A stretch of 18,928 nt of DNA from Alistipes sp. CAG:831 (GTDB lineage: Bacteria > Bacteroidota > Bacteroidia > Bacteroidales > UBA932). Numbering within the stretch: the first letter of the stretch is position 1; every line of letters starts with the position of its first letter. The notes beneath the pieces were generated by a model. That model made no database searches. It was not told where the DNA came from and worked only from the letters and a program-made list of their open reading frames with translations. Shown here in pieces: positions 7,280 to 14,896 of this stretch. Location of the stretch: assembly GCA_000432775.1 (NCBI GenBank), contig HF990390.1, positions 5,989-24,916 on the forward strand, read 5' to 3'. The position numbers were made by a program, and so were the translations under genes.

Positions 7280-8346
7280 TCCGGTTTGATATATTGTCCG
7301 AATGTCCAAGTCAGACCCAGGCTGACAATCTCCTTGAACTGAACCCTAGGAGCGGCCACTCCCAGATCATCCTCAATCAATATGTTCTTGTCGTAGATGA
7401 GGTTGGTGCGGGCGGTGAGCGTAAGCACCTTCGTCAGGGCCAGCGAGGCATCCACGTCCCAAGTGACCTGGATATTGTCAGGCCGGTAAAGATAGTTGGA
7501 GAAGAGCGTAAGCGCCGAACTGATCTTGAATATCTTGTAGGTATAGTTGATATCCATCTTTATCTGAGCACCGAACTCAGCTCTCACCGCCTGGTCGGGA
7601 TCGTTGCCATAAGTCTCCCGAAGGAGCTCGTCGGTAACGACAACCAGATTGCCCGTCGCCGGCGAGATATTTAAAGACAGGAAGTTGAAAGGCCGGTAAT
7701 TGACACCGATACCGAGGGACAGGTAACCCGGGGCCATGAAATTGGACTGGGTGTTGCGGGTGACCATTCCGACATCATCGGTAACATACTCATACGTCGG
7801 AGAAATCTGGGTCCTGAAATTGAGAAGAGCAGAGAAATACAGCTTGTCCAGCAGCATCCATCCCCACTTGCTGTCCAGCTGGATACGGTCATCGCTCTTG
7901 CTGAACTGCTGGTTGAGCGGTGTCGACTTGTCAAAGGACTGTACGAAGCCATAGGATATCTTCAGACGGTTCTCAAATATCATTTTGTCCTTTGCATAGT
8001 TGGCGTTGGCGTCGATCAGGCCGTTCAGGGAAATATTGGCGGAACCTCCCTCTGCCCAGTTCGTAAGGGAGACCTGTGAGAAGCCTACCTGTGTCAGCAC
8101 CCCATTGGTCCAGTACTTGGGTTCCTCCTTGCTGGCGGTATCGACCGCAGCCTCGTCAATCGACGAGACTATGTCGAAACATACTTTCTGAGCCGGTGCC
8201 AAGGCTGACGTATCCGCCTCCACTTTCTTTATCTCCTTGTAATTTATGTCAGGATTGTTCTTTTTTCTGCCGGAGGCTCCGGTTTCTGCGGAAGCCACCC
8301 CCGCTGCGGCGAGGATTACGGCCGCAGCTACGATCCATCTATACAT
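7276..8346 (-). CDS. DUF3078 outer-membrane-type protein
   Basis: A 356-residue Bacteroidetes-specific protein of unknown function, recognised as DUF3078. The start MYRWIVAAAV at 8346 gives a clean signal peptide (cleavage near ASA-E at about 21-22); an ATG 8 codons earlier would put a charged stretch before it. After a variable segment to about residue 90, the pattern WTNGVLTQVGFSQVSLTNWAEGG is followed by alternating amphipathic strands (KMIFENRLKISYGF, LYFSALLNFRTQIS, FKISSALTLFSNYL) ending in SLGLTWTFGQYIKPE, consistent with an outer-membrane beta-barrel. Its ATG overlaps the upstream stop by 8 nt, and its stop overlaps the tilS start by 4 nt, so all three are translationally coupled. Export and barrel form are inferred from composition. 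Confidence 0.82.
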   Translation of the reverse strand: MYRWIVAAAVILAAAGVASAETGASGRKKNNPDINYKEIKKVEADTSALAPAQKVCFDIVSSIDEAAVDTASKEEPKYWTNGVLTQVGFSQVSLTNWAEGGSANISLNGLIDANANYAKDKMIFENRLKISYGFVQSFDKSTPLNQQFSKSDDRIQLDSKWGWMLLDKLYFSALLNFRTQISPTYEYVTDDVGMVTRNTQSNFMAPGYLSLGIGVNYRPFNFLSLNISPATGNLVVVTDELLRETYGNDPDQAVRAEFGAQIKMDINYTYKIFKISSALTLFSNYLYRPDNIQVTWDVDASLALTKVLTLTARTNLIYDKNILIEDDLGVAAPRVQFKEIVSLGLTWTFGQYIKPE

Positions 8347-9052
8347 GTTCTCCCGTATTAAGCACATCATCAGAATTATACTTGAATCCCAGACGCTTGC
8401 CTGTCCTCATACGGGACGATTCTATCTTGGTGTTCATCTCTCCCACCGTCGCCTCCTTCACCATATCGTATGGAGGAACCAGAAGGTCGAAGGAAAGGGA
8501 ATAGTTGATTGCGGACTCGACGAAGGCCACCAGATCGTCGCGGGTAAGCGTACTCTTGCCGAACAGATCGGTTATCTGCCTCTTCTGGCGCTTGCCCTCT
8601 ACGAAAAAAGCCTTGTCCTTGTTGATGAACATACGGGCCACCAGGTAGCCGAGGTCATCGTTGCGGTTGTACTTCATGGAGTCGTACAGAAAGTTATAGA
8701 CACTTATCACTCCGCAATAGCCGTTGTACGGACTGTTCTTCACATAGGGGTTCTTCCACACAGGATGGTCCCTGTCGAACTGGAATATATCGGTATGCAG
8801 ACTGAATATCAGCACGTCATCGGCGAACTTCAACTCGGCCTCGAACTTTCCCCTGTCCCTGTACTCCAGACGGACACGGCGCGAGCCGTTGTTCTCGAGC
8901 ATCTCGTTCAAGTCATTGCTCATCTCGCTCAGCACATCCTTGAGCACGTTGAACACCTCCAGGCACTGGTCGAATATCTGCGACTTGAGTACAGACTTGA
9001 CATTAAGAAGACTGATTATTCTCTCCCGGGGGCTGGCATCATCGCTGTTCAT
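8339..9052 (-). CDS. Conserved Bacteroidetes protein of unknown function
   Basis: I do not recognise a named family. The product is 237 residues, soluble, without signal peptide or membrane segment. The N-terminal third (about 1-55) is helical and acidic, with heptad-like leucines and valines (LLNVKSVLKSQIFDQCLEVF) that could form a coiled coil. The middle has alternating strands (RRVRLEYRDRGKFEAEL, DDVLIFSLHTDIFQF) followed by NGYCGVISVYNFLYDSMKYN and GYLVARMFINKDKAFFVEGKRQK, suggesting a compact alpha/beta domain. It sits 12 nt after proS and overlaps DUF3078 by 8 nt, so it is co-expressed with proS and tilS. Codon use and open frame leave no doubt that it is a gene; its role is unknown. 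Confidence 0.8.
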   Translation of the reverse strand: MNSDDASPRERIISLLNVKSVLKSQIFDQCLEVFNVLKDVLSEMSNDLNEMLENNGSRRVRLEYRDRGKFEAELKFADDVLIFSLHTDIFQFDRDHPVWKNPYVKNSPYNGYCGVISVYNFLYDSMKYNRNDDLGYLVARMFINKDKAFFVEGKRQKRQITDLFGKSTLTRDDLVAFVESAINYSLSFDLLVPPYDMVKEATVGEMNTKIESSRMRTGKRLGFKYNSDDVLNTGEHV

Positions 9053-9064
9053 TGCTGTATAGTG

Positions 9065-10543
9065 TTAGTATGATCTTGCAAATACCACCCTGCGCTGCGA
9101 AGGACGTCCGGAGTACACACATTTGCCCGGTTCCTCACACACGCAGGTGTCAATGGGGATGCACCTAATGGTGGCCTTGGTCTCCTCCTGAATCCTCATT
9201 TCGGTCTCGGGAGTACCGTCCCAGTGACAGAGCAGGAAACCGCCGTCCTCGATACGCTCCTTGAACTCATCCCAGGTATCCACCTTGACGAGCCTGGACT
9301 CACGGAAGGCAAGGGCCTTATTGTAGATATTGGCCTGAATATCATCGAGAAGTCCCTTGATATGCTCTGCAAGTCCCTCGCGGGAAGCCGCGGATTTCTC
9401 CAGAGTGTCCCTGCGGCAGATCTCCACCTCACCTCTCTCAAGGTCACGGGGGCCAATTACTATCCTTACAGGCACTCCCTTGAGCTCCCACTCGGCAAAC
9501 TTGAAGCCGGAGCGGACATTGTCGCGGTCGTCGATCTTCGTGGATATGCCGGCTTTCTCAAGCTCCGCTGCGATCTCCTTCATGTACGCCACCATGCGGT
9601 CGAGTTCCTCCTGACCTTTATATATAGGTACGAACACCACCTGTATCGGGGCGATGGCGGGAGGCAGGACAAGCCCGTTGTTGTCTCCGTGAGCCATGAT
9701 GAGGGCGCCCATCAGACGGGTGGACACACCCCATGAAGTAGCCCATACGTAATCGAGCTTGCCGTCCTTGTCGGCGAACTTGACATCGAAGGCCTTGGCG
9801 AAATTCTGTCCCAGGAAGTGGGATGTGCCGGCCTGCAGGGCCTTGCCGTCCTGCATCATGGCCTCTATCGTAAATGTGTCCAGTGCTCCTGCGAAACGCT
9901 CGTGCTCGGACTTGTGTCCCACAATCACAGGCAGAGCCATATGGTTACGGGCAAAATCCGCGTACACGTGAACCATCCTCTCCGCCTCCTCTATGGCCTC
10001 CTGTGCCGTAGCATGTGCGGTATGTCCCTCCTGCCACAGGAATTCGGCGGTGCGGAGAAACAGGCGGGTACGCATCTCCCAGCGCACGACGTTGGCCCAC
10101 TGGTTGATCAGTATGGGCAGATCCCTGTAGGACTTGACCCAGTTCTTATAGCTGTTCCAGATTATAGTCTCCGATGTGGGTCTCACGATCAGCTCTTCCT
10201 CGAGCCTGGCACTGGGATCGACCACTACGCCGGGACCGTCAGGATTGGCCATGAGACGGTGATGCGTGACCACCGCGCACTCCTTGGCAAATCCTTCCAC
10301 ATGCTCGGCCTCGCGGCTGAGGAAAGATTTCGGTATGAAAAGGGGAAAATATGCGTTCTGATGACCTGTGGCCTTGAACATCCTGTCAAGCTGTCCCTGC
10401 ATCTTCTCCCAGATGGCATAGCCGTAGGGCTTGATGACCATGCAGCCGCGGACGGCTGAATTCTCGGCGAGATCCGCCTTGACTACCAGATTATTGTACC
10501 ACTGGGAATAATTCTCTTCTTTGCTAGTAACCTCTTTTGCCAT
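9065..10543 (-). CDS. proS: Prolyl-tRNA synthetase (archaeal/eukaryotic-like type)
   Basis: Charges tRNA-Pro with proline in the cytoplasm. The start MAKEVTSKEENYSQWYNNL at 10543 gives 492 residues, the expected length for the short ProRS type without the editing insertion; a more distal ATG adds 15 unlikely residues. Class II synthetase motifs are clear: RPTSETIIW at 121-129, then VRWEMRTRLFLRTAEFLWQE around 153-172, and the GLVLPP...APIQV region before the anticodon-binding domain. The C-terminus has the zinc-binding-like CIPIDTCVCEEPGKCVYSG and ends in RRVVFARSY, a tyrosine terminus common in this type. First gene of the operon with the unknown gene, DUF3078 and tilS; tilS and proS both serve translation. 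Confidence 0.96.
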   Translation of the reverse strand: MAKEVTSKEENYSQWYNNLVVKADLAENSAVRGCMVIKPYGYAIWEKMQGQLDRMFKATGHQNAYFPLFIPKSFLSREAEHVEGFAKECAVVTHHRLMANPDGPGVVVDPSARLEEELIVRPTSETIIWNSYKNWVKSYRDLPILINQWANVVRWEMRTRLFLRTAEFLWQEGHTAHATAQEAIEEAERMVHVYADFARNHMALPVIVGHKSEHERFAGALDTFTIEAMMQDGKALQAGTSHFLGQNFAKAFDVKFADKDGKLDYVWATSWGVSTRLMGALIMAHGDNNGLVLPPAIAPIQVVFVPIYKGQEELDRMVAYMKEIAAELEKAGISTKIDDRDNVRSGFKFAEWELKGVPVRIVIGPRDLERGEVEICRRDTLEKSAASREGLAEHIKGLLDDIQANIYNKALAFRESRLVKVDTWDEFKERIEDGGFLLCHWDGTPETEMRIQEETKATIRCIPIDTCVCEEPGKCVYSGRPSQRRVVFARSY

Positions 10544-10585
10544 TATGTCTTGTTTATATGGAATGATTTTTGTTAATTTGTGTTG

Positions 10586-10593
10586 CAAAAGTA
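10586..10593 (-). promoter_or_regulatory. Candidate -7 element for the proS operon
   Basis: Minus strand reads TACTTTTG, matching TAnnTTTG, 42 nt upstream of the proS ATG. No matching -33 TTTG at 19-21 nt spacing; the nearest TTTG is 11 nt away. Confidence 0.5.
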
Positions 10594-10610
10594 GTAATTA
10601 TTGACAAAAA

Positions 10611-10616
10611 AGGAGG
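10611..10616 (+). promoter_or_regulatory. Strong Shine-Dalgarno sequence for the tryptophan-rich lipoprotein
   Basis: AGGAGG lies 6 nt before the ATG at 10623, preceded by an A run. With the one before nfnB it is one of only two full AGGAGG sites I found in front of genes here. It fixes the start. Confidence 0.75.
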
Positions 10617-10622
10617 TTAGGT

Positions 10623-11870
10623 ATGAAAAAAAGTTTGATTTTGCTTTCGATCTGTTCCGCGGTCCTGTTGACCTCCTGCGGAACATCCTCTTACTATGCA
10701 TCTTCCGCATTTGAAGACGGCATATATTACAGACCTTCCGGCAATGCCCGCGAAGAAGCCAGGGCAGACAGCAGGGAAGTTCAGGAACTCATAAGCCGCA
10801 CCCGTCAGGAGGCAGCCCGCTTCTCGGACACCATAGTCATTGCCAGTGCCAACAGCACCGTGGACGTGCCATACGTTCCCGACACACAGTACACCCTGAT
10901 GTTCGACAACCAGCTGGACTCCCTGGGTCAGGTCAACCTCAACTTCGATTTCGATTTCTACGACTGGTATCCGGGATACGGTTACCGCGACTACTATTCC
11001 TACTGGGACTGGAGATACTGGGACGTGTTCGGTCCTTCATGGTACAGATGGGGCATGTACAGTCCCTGGTACGGCTGGGGATGGTATGATCCCTGGTACT
11101 GCGGCTGGGGCTTCGGCTTCGGTTTCGCATGGGATCCCTGGTACGGTCCCTGGGGAGGATGGTATGCAGGATGGTACGGTCCGGGATACTGGGGATGGTA
11201 TGATCCATGGTACTGGGGCTACCCTGTTGCCTCATTCTACCCCACTTACGCCTACTACGGAAAGAGAAATACAGGACTGCGCACAGGCAGCGGAGTAACA
11301 GGCGGCAGGACACTGGCTTCGGCCGGCGGATCCTCCCTGCGCTCCGGCGGCAGGACATCCACACCTTCCATGTCGGTAGTCAGAGGCTCGGCCTCCTCCG
11401 GCAGGAACACCGCTTCGGGCAGGACATTCCAGGCCAGACCCACAGGAGCCGGCAGCAGTGTCAATATGGGAGAGCGCTATGTCAGCCGGGGCAGCCTCAG
11501 GGCCAACGCCACATCCTACAGAACCACCGCGGCAGACGGCAGGACCGCCTATAACAGCGGCAGCGCCTTCCGCAGGCCCTCGACCGGTAGCGCCTCAACA
11601 TACAGGAGGCCCGCGACATCCAGGTCAGAAAGTTTCCGCAGCCCGTTTGAAAACCGCACCTCATTCAACGTCAGCACCGGCAGGGACAATACCGGATTCA
11701 GCCGCGGCACCACCTATAACTCCCGCTCGTCCATCAGCCGCAGCAGTTACGGCAATACAACCACCCGCTCATCCTTCAGCACCGGCAGTTACTCCCGCTC
11801 ATCCATGGGCGGCGGCAGAAGCTACGGAGGCGGCGGAGGCCGCAGCGGTGGCGGTGGCGGACGCAGGTAA
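10623..11870 (+). CDS. Tryptophan/tyrosine/glycine-rich lipoprotein with Ser/Arg/Gly tail
   Basis: Function unknown; 415 residues in three zones. Residues 1-19 are a lipoprotein signal peptide with lipobox LLTSC (C19), so the protein is lipid-anchored; the residues after the Cys (GTSS) lack the acidic surface-export signal known in Bacteroidetes, so it may face the periplasm. Residues 20-110 look like an ordinary folded or helical segment. Residues 115-198 hold 20 tryptophans plus many Tyr, Gly and Pro in recurring WYDPWY, GWGW and GPW units. From about 213 to the end the chain is Ser/Arg/Gly/Thr-rich with repeated GGRT/SGRT units, ending in a glycine run. It is coupled by a TAATG overlap to the FadL-like OMP gene, suggesting joint action at the outer membrane. 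Similar W-rich proteins are known in Bacteroidales as uncharacterised. Confidence 0.85.
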   Translation: MKKSLILLSICSAVLLTSCGTSSYYASSAFEDGIYYRPSGNAREEARADSREVQELISRTRQEAARFSDTIVIASANSTVDVPYVPDTQYTLMFDNQLDSLGQVNLNFDFDFYDWYPGYGYRDYYSYWDWRYWDVFGPSWYRWGMYSPWYGWGWYDPWYCGWGFGFGFAWDPWYGPWGGWYAGWYGPGYWGWYDPWYWGYPVASFYPTYAYYGKRNTGLRTGSGVTGGRTLASAGGSSLRSGGRTSTPSMSVVRGSASSGRNTASGRTFQARPTGAGSSVNMGERYVSRGSLRANATSYRTTAADGRTAYNSGSAFRRPSTGSASTYRRPATSRSESFRSPFENRTSFNVSTGRDNTGFSRGTTYNSRSSISRSSYGNTTTRSSFSTGSYSRSSMGGGRSYGGGGGRSGGGGGRR

Positions 11871-13474
11871 TGTATAATCCTCAATCAGACAGACAAGACA
11901 TGCGCAGAAAAATATCACTTCTGATCACGGCACTGATAATAGGAGCCCTGCAGGCTCATGCCCAGTTGACTCCTCAGTACACCTTCAATGCCCTCCAGTT
12001 CTCCAGCCAGTACTACGACGGTACGGCCAGGAGCCTGGCCATGGGCAATGCCATGACGGCCCTGGGCGGGGACATGGGAGCACTCTCCTATAATCCTGCG
12101 GCATCCGGAGTGTACCGCTACTCCGAATTCACCCTGACTCCATCCCTCTACTCCGGCATCACCTCCACCAGTTTTCTGGGAAGTTCCTTCAAGGACAGCC
12201 GCACCCGCTTCGCCCTCTCCAACGTGGGCTGGACAGGCAGCTTCGATACCGGAAGAACCAGAGGACTCCTCAATATCAATCTGGCTGTTACCGCTAACCA
12301 GACCAACAACTTCGCATTCCGCAGCTCCGGATCAGGTGTCCAGAACGGTTCGTCCTACCTCGGAAGTCTGGCGGCATCCATACCGCAGGGAGTCACGGGA
12401 TACGACCTGGACATGTACAATGACTACGACGATTATCCGTTCTACAACTCAGGAGCATCCTGGACTCATGTCCTGGCCTGGAACGCAGGTCTGCTGGATA
12501 CCCTGAGCACGGATCCCACATTTTTCCTCGGTGCTACCGAGAATATAGGCCAGGACGGACAGGGCAACCCCGTAATATCCATCCCCGGGACCCTCAACCA
12601 GAGCTTCCGCCGCGAGAAGACCGGATACGTTCAGGATGTGGTGATCAACGCCTCAGGCAACATTGACAACATATTCTTCTTCGGTATAAGCCTGACACTG
12701 CAGAGTATCTGGGCCAGCGAGTACACCTCGATATCGGAGACTGCCGCCAACTCCGCCCTGTTCCAGACCGGGTTCTCAGGATTTACCCGCGAATACACTC
12801 TTACCACTTCCGGAATGGGCGTGGACGTATCCGCCGGATTCATCGTGAGACCCGTTGCAGGCCTTACGATAGGAGGCTCCATTTCCACTCCTAACTGGAT
12901 GTTCCTCAACGAGAGCTGGCAGGAGTCCGTGAATGCCGAGACCGGCACTTTCGGGACCGCAAAAATCAATTCCCCCACAGGCTCATACTCCTACCGGCTG
13001 ACGGCTCCCTTCAAATGGAACCTTGGAATAGGCTACACCCTGGGCAGCTTAATGGCCATCGGCGTAGACTATGAGCGGACCGATTACAGCGATATCAGAC
13101 TGGCCTCATCAGGAGGCGACCAGAGCGCCTTCGCCGCTGACAACGAATACATGGCCGCCTATTATCAGGCTGTAAACAATGTCAGGGCCGGCCTCGAAGT
13201 ATGGCCCCACAAGCAGCTGGCCGTCCGCCTTGGATACAACTGGTACAGCTCATCAGAACGTGAGTTCGACAACTCCCGCCACTATGCCTCGGCCGGCATC
13301 GGCTTCCGCACAGCCGGAGGGTTCTTCATCGATGCGGCATACCAGCAGTTGTGCAACACTGTCGACAATCTCTACTCCCTGTACGACAGTTACGCGGAGG
13401 GTTCTCCCGCCCCTCTGGTAAAAGAGAAGGGCCGCAACTGGAAAGTGCTGCTGACTCTCGGCTGGAGATTCTAA
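11870..13474 (+). CDS. FadL/OmpP1-like outer-membrane protein
   Basis: Outer-membrane beta-barrel related to the OmpP1/FadL/TodX family (often labelled hemin receptor in Bacteroides). Signal peptide MRRKISLLITALIIGALQAHA-Q begins at an internal ATG at 11900; the ATG at 11870 overlaps the preceding stop (TAATG) but would add an acidic ten-residue extension, so 11900 is a real alternative. The mature N-terminus carries RSLAMGNAMTALGGDMGALS followed by NPAASGVYRYSEFTLTPSL, the family signature. Many amphipathic strands follow, ending in NWKVLLTLGWRF with the terminal aromatic expected of barrel proteins. FadL members pass hydrophobic compounds; the substrate here is unknown. Co-transcribed with the W-rich lipoprotein, ending at the terminator inside wbqC. 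Confidence 0.85.
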   Translation: MYNPQSDRQDMRRKISLLITALIIGALQAHAQLTPQYTFNALQFSSQYYDGTARSLAMGNAMTALGGDMGALSYNPAASGVYRYSEFTLTPSLYSGITSTSFLGSSFKDSRTRFALSNVGWTGSFDTGRTRGLLNINLAVTANQTNNFAFRSSGSGVQNGSSYLGSLAASIPQGVTGYDLDMYNDYDDYPFYNSGASWTHVLAWNAGLLDTLSTDPTFFLGATENIGQDGQGNPVISIPGTLNQSFRREKTGYVQDVVINASGNIDNIFFFGISLTLQSIWASEYTSISETAANSALFQTGFSGFTREYTLTTSGMGVDVSAGFIVRPVAGLTIGGSISTPNWMFLNESWQESVNAETGTFGTAKINSPTGSYSYRLTAPFKWNLGIGYTLGSLMAIGVDYERTDYSDIRLASSGGDQSAFAADNEYMAAYYQAVNNVRAGLEVWPHKQLAVRLGYNWYSSSEREFDNSRHYASAGIGFRTAGGFFIDAAYQQLCNTVDNLYSLYDSYAEGSPAPLVKEKGRNWKVLLTLGWRF

Positions 13475-14097
13475 AGAAGGTATGACACGGCATCCGGTCC
13501 CTCGTTGAAAAGCAGGTCGAGGACACTAAGTCCGGGAATAAAGCCGTATTTATCTGAAAATACTTGATAATAAGGTTTGAAGCGGTCTCTGAATATTTCG
13601 GGGACCGCTTTTTTTGGATGAATCGACTCCCGCAGGTCCAGAAAGCCAGGAGGATAGGCAGGAAGATACTCCCGGGTGAGGGATATCTCGCAGCGGACGC
13701 CCAGCAGAGCCATAAGACGGCTGATAAGACTGATATTGAGCTCGGCAAGCAGATGAGGCCTGGAATCCAGAATGGGGAAAATATCATCCTGGTAATACTC
13801 GAAGAAAGCGGAGGTCCGGTACGCCGATATTATGGCCCTTTCATGCTGCTGAAGCCAGGGCTTGGAATAATCTATGACTGCCCCGCCTATCTCTTTGGAA
13901 CCGAAGGGCAGCGAGACAGGTACGGTCAGAGACAGAACACCGTCGCAGGCATAGATCCTGCAACGGTTTCTGTAAGTCTGCTTGATGTATGAATCGTGAG
14001 CCTCGATCAGGAGTCTTCCGGCAGATGCTGCCGCCATGAAATACTCCACCGGAGGAAAATATGCCGTCGAGACGACGGCGCAGTCCGGCCTACTCAT
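13471..14097 (-). CDS. WbqC-like family protein
   Basis: A 208-residue soluble protein of the WbqC-like family, described from polysaccharide gene clusters but without an established reaction. Recognisable parts: VVSTAYFPPVEYF near the N-terminus, QTYRNRCRIYACDGVLSLTVPV, SKPWLQQHERAIISAYRTSAFFEYY, and the C-terminal VFSDKYGFIPGLSVLDLLFNEGP. Its ATG overlaps the lpxA stop by 8 nt (ATGAGTAG), making it the last gene of the lipid A operon, in keeping with a role in envelope sugars. Its stop overlaps the convergent OMP stop by 4 nt. The codons for KKAVPEIFRDRF are antisense to the OMP terminator. Confidence 0.85.
   Translation of the reverse strand: MSRPDCAVVSTAYFPPVEYFMAAASAGRLLIEAHDSYIKQTYRNRCRIYACDGVLSLTVPVSLPFGSKEIGGAVIDYSKPWLQQHERAIISAYRTSAFFEYYQDDIFPILDSRPHLLAELNISLISRLMALLGVRCEISLTREYLPAYPPGFLDLRESIHPKKAVPEIFRDRFKPYYQVFSDKYGFIPGLSVLDLLFNEGPDAVSYLL
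13580..13615 (+). terminator. Intrinsic terminator of the lipoprotein-OMP operon, inside wbqC
   Basis: AAGCGGTCTCT (13580-13590) pairs with GGGGACCGCTT (13600-13610), 11 bp with two G-U, 9-nt loop, followed by a T run through 13615 (seven T in total). It lies about 105 nt past the OMP stop codon, wholly within the antisense wbqC coding region. There is no T run on the minus-strand side. Confidence 0.85.
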
Positions 14098-14881
14098 CTA
14101 CCGAAAGGTCGGTAAACTTGATGATACCCCTCTTGGAGGCGCGGATGAAGTTGAGAATGTTGTCCCTCTCGATGCAGGGAGGAACCTCGCGCTCTACTTC
14201 CAGGCAGGCATCGCTGCGGTTGAGTCCGCTGTTGTAGATGATACGGTATATCTCGCGGATGCGGTCTATCTGCTCGTTGGAGAAGCCGCGACGGCGCAGG
14301 CCCACATTGTTGAGTCCGCAGAAGGACAGGGGATGGCGTCCGGCCAGAGCGTAGGGAGGTACGTCCTTGGTAATACGGGAGCCGCCCTGTATCATGGCAT
14401 GTACTCCTATGTGGCAGAACTGATGGGCCAGGGAACCGCCTCCGATAATTGCCCAGTCATCCACGTCAGTCTCTCCGGCGAGGCCCACATAACTGGTCTG
14501 GATCACGTGATTGCCCAAATGGCAGTCATGGGCGACATGAGCGTAGGACATAATCAGACAGTTGTCACCTATCTTGGTAAGAAGCTTGCCGCTGGCTGCC
14601 GTACCGCGGTTGACGGTGGCGCACTCGCGTATGACGGTATTGTCACCTATCTCCACCCAGCTCACCTCTCCGGCGAACTTCATATCCTGAGGAATGGCTC
14701 CTACCACGGCTCCTGGGAATATCTTGCAGTTTTTACCTATTTTCACATAATCCAGAATCGTTGCGTGGGGACCAATAACGCATCCCTCACCTATCTCCAC
14801 ATGCTCCGCAATGTAGCAGTAAGGGCTGATGTCTACGTTCGCGGCGATCTTGGCGTTGGGGTGTACCGTTGAGAATTGCAT
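14090..14881 (-). CDS. lpxA: UDP-N-acetylglucosamine O-acyltransferase LpxA
   Basis: First step of lipid A synthesis: transfers a 3-hydroxyacyl chain from acyl carrier protein to UDP-GlcNAc. The 263 residues show the left-handed beta-helix hexapeptide repeats (IGEGCVIGPHATI, IGKNCKIFPGAVVG). The catalytic region AHVAHDC has H115 and H118, equivalent to E. coli H122 and the catalytic H125; HQF has H153 (E. coli H160). The position of E. coli H144 (LAGH) is LAGE here, E137, which I believe is usual in Bacteroidetes. The C-terminal helices contain VGLRRRGFSNEQI. It is 15 nt after lpxC and in the same frame, five codons after the lpxC stop, and overlaps wbqC by 8 nt. Confidence 0.95.
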   Translation of the reverse strand: MQFSTVHPNAKIAANVDISPYCYIAEHVEIGEGCVIGPHATILDYVKIGKNCKIFPGAVVGAIPQDMKFAGEVSWVEIGDNTVIRECATVNRGTAASGKLLTKIGDNCLIMSYAHVAHDCHLGNHVIQTSYVGLAGETDVDDWAIIGGGSLAHQFCHIGVHAMIQGGSRITKDVPPYALAGRHPLSFCGLNNVGLRRRGFSNEQIDRIREIYRIIYNSGLNRSDACLEVEREVPPCIERDNILNFIRASKRGIIKFTDLSVDE

Positions 14882-14896
14882 ACTTAATCTATCTAT

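Noticed and set aside
8246..9073. Plus-strand frame of 275 codons opposite the unknown gene downstream of proS
   Set aside because: Either strand could in principle code for an unknown gene, but the minus frame fits the operon spacing and overlaps (12-nt gap, 8-nt overlap) and gives a better-balanced globular protein.
13420..13470. Possible terminator for the lipid A operon inside the OMP 3' end
   Set aside because: Some short inverted stretches exist on the minus strand (AGAGGGG with CCCTTCT), but no T run follows.
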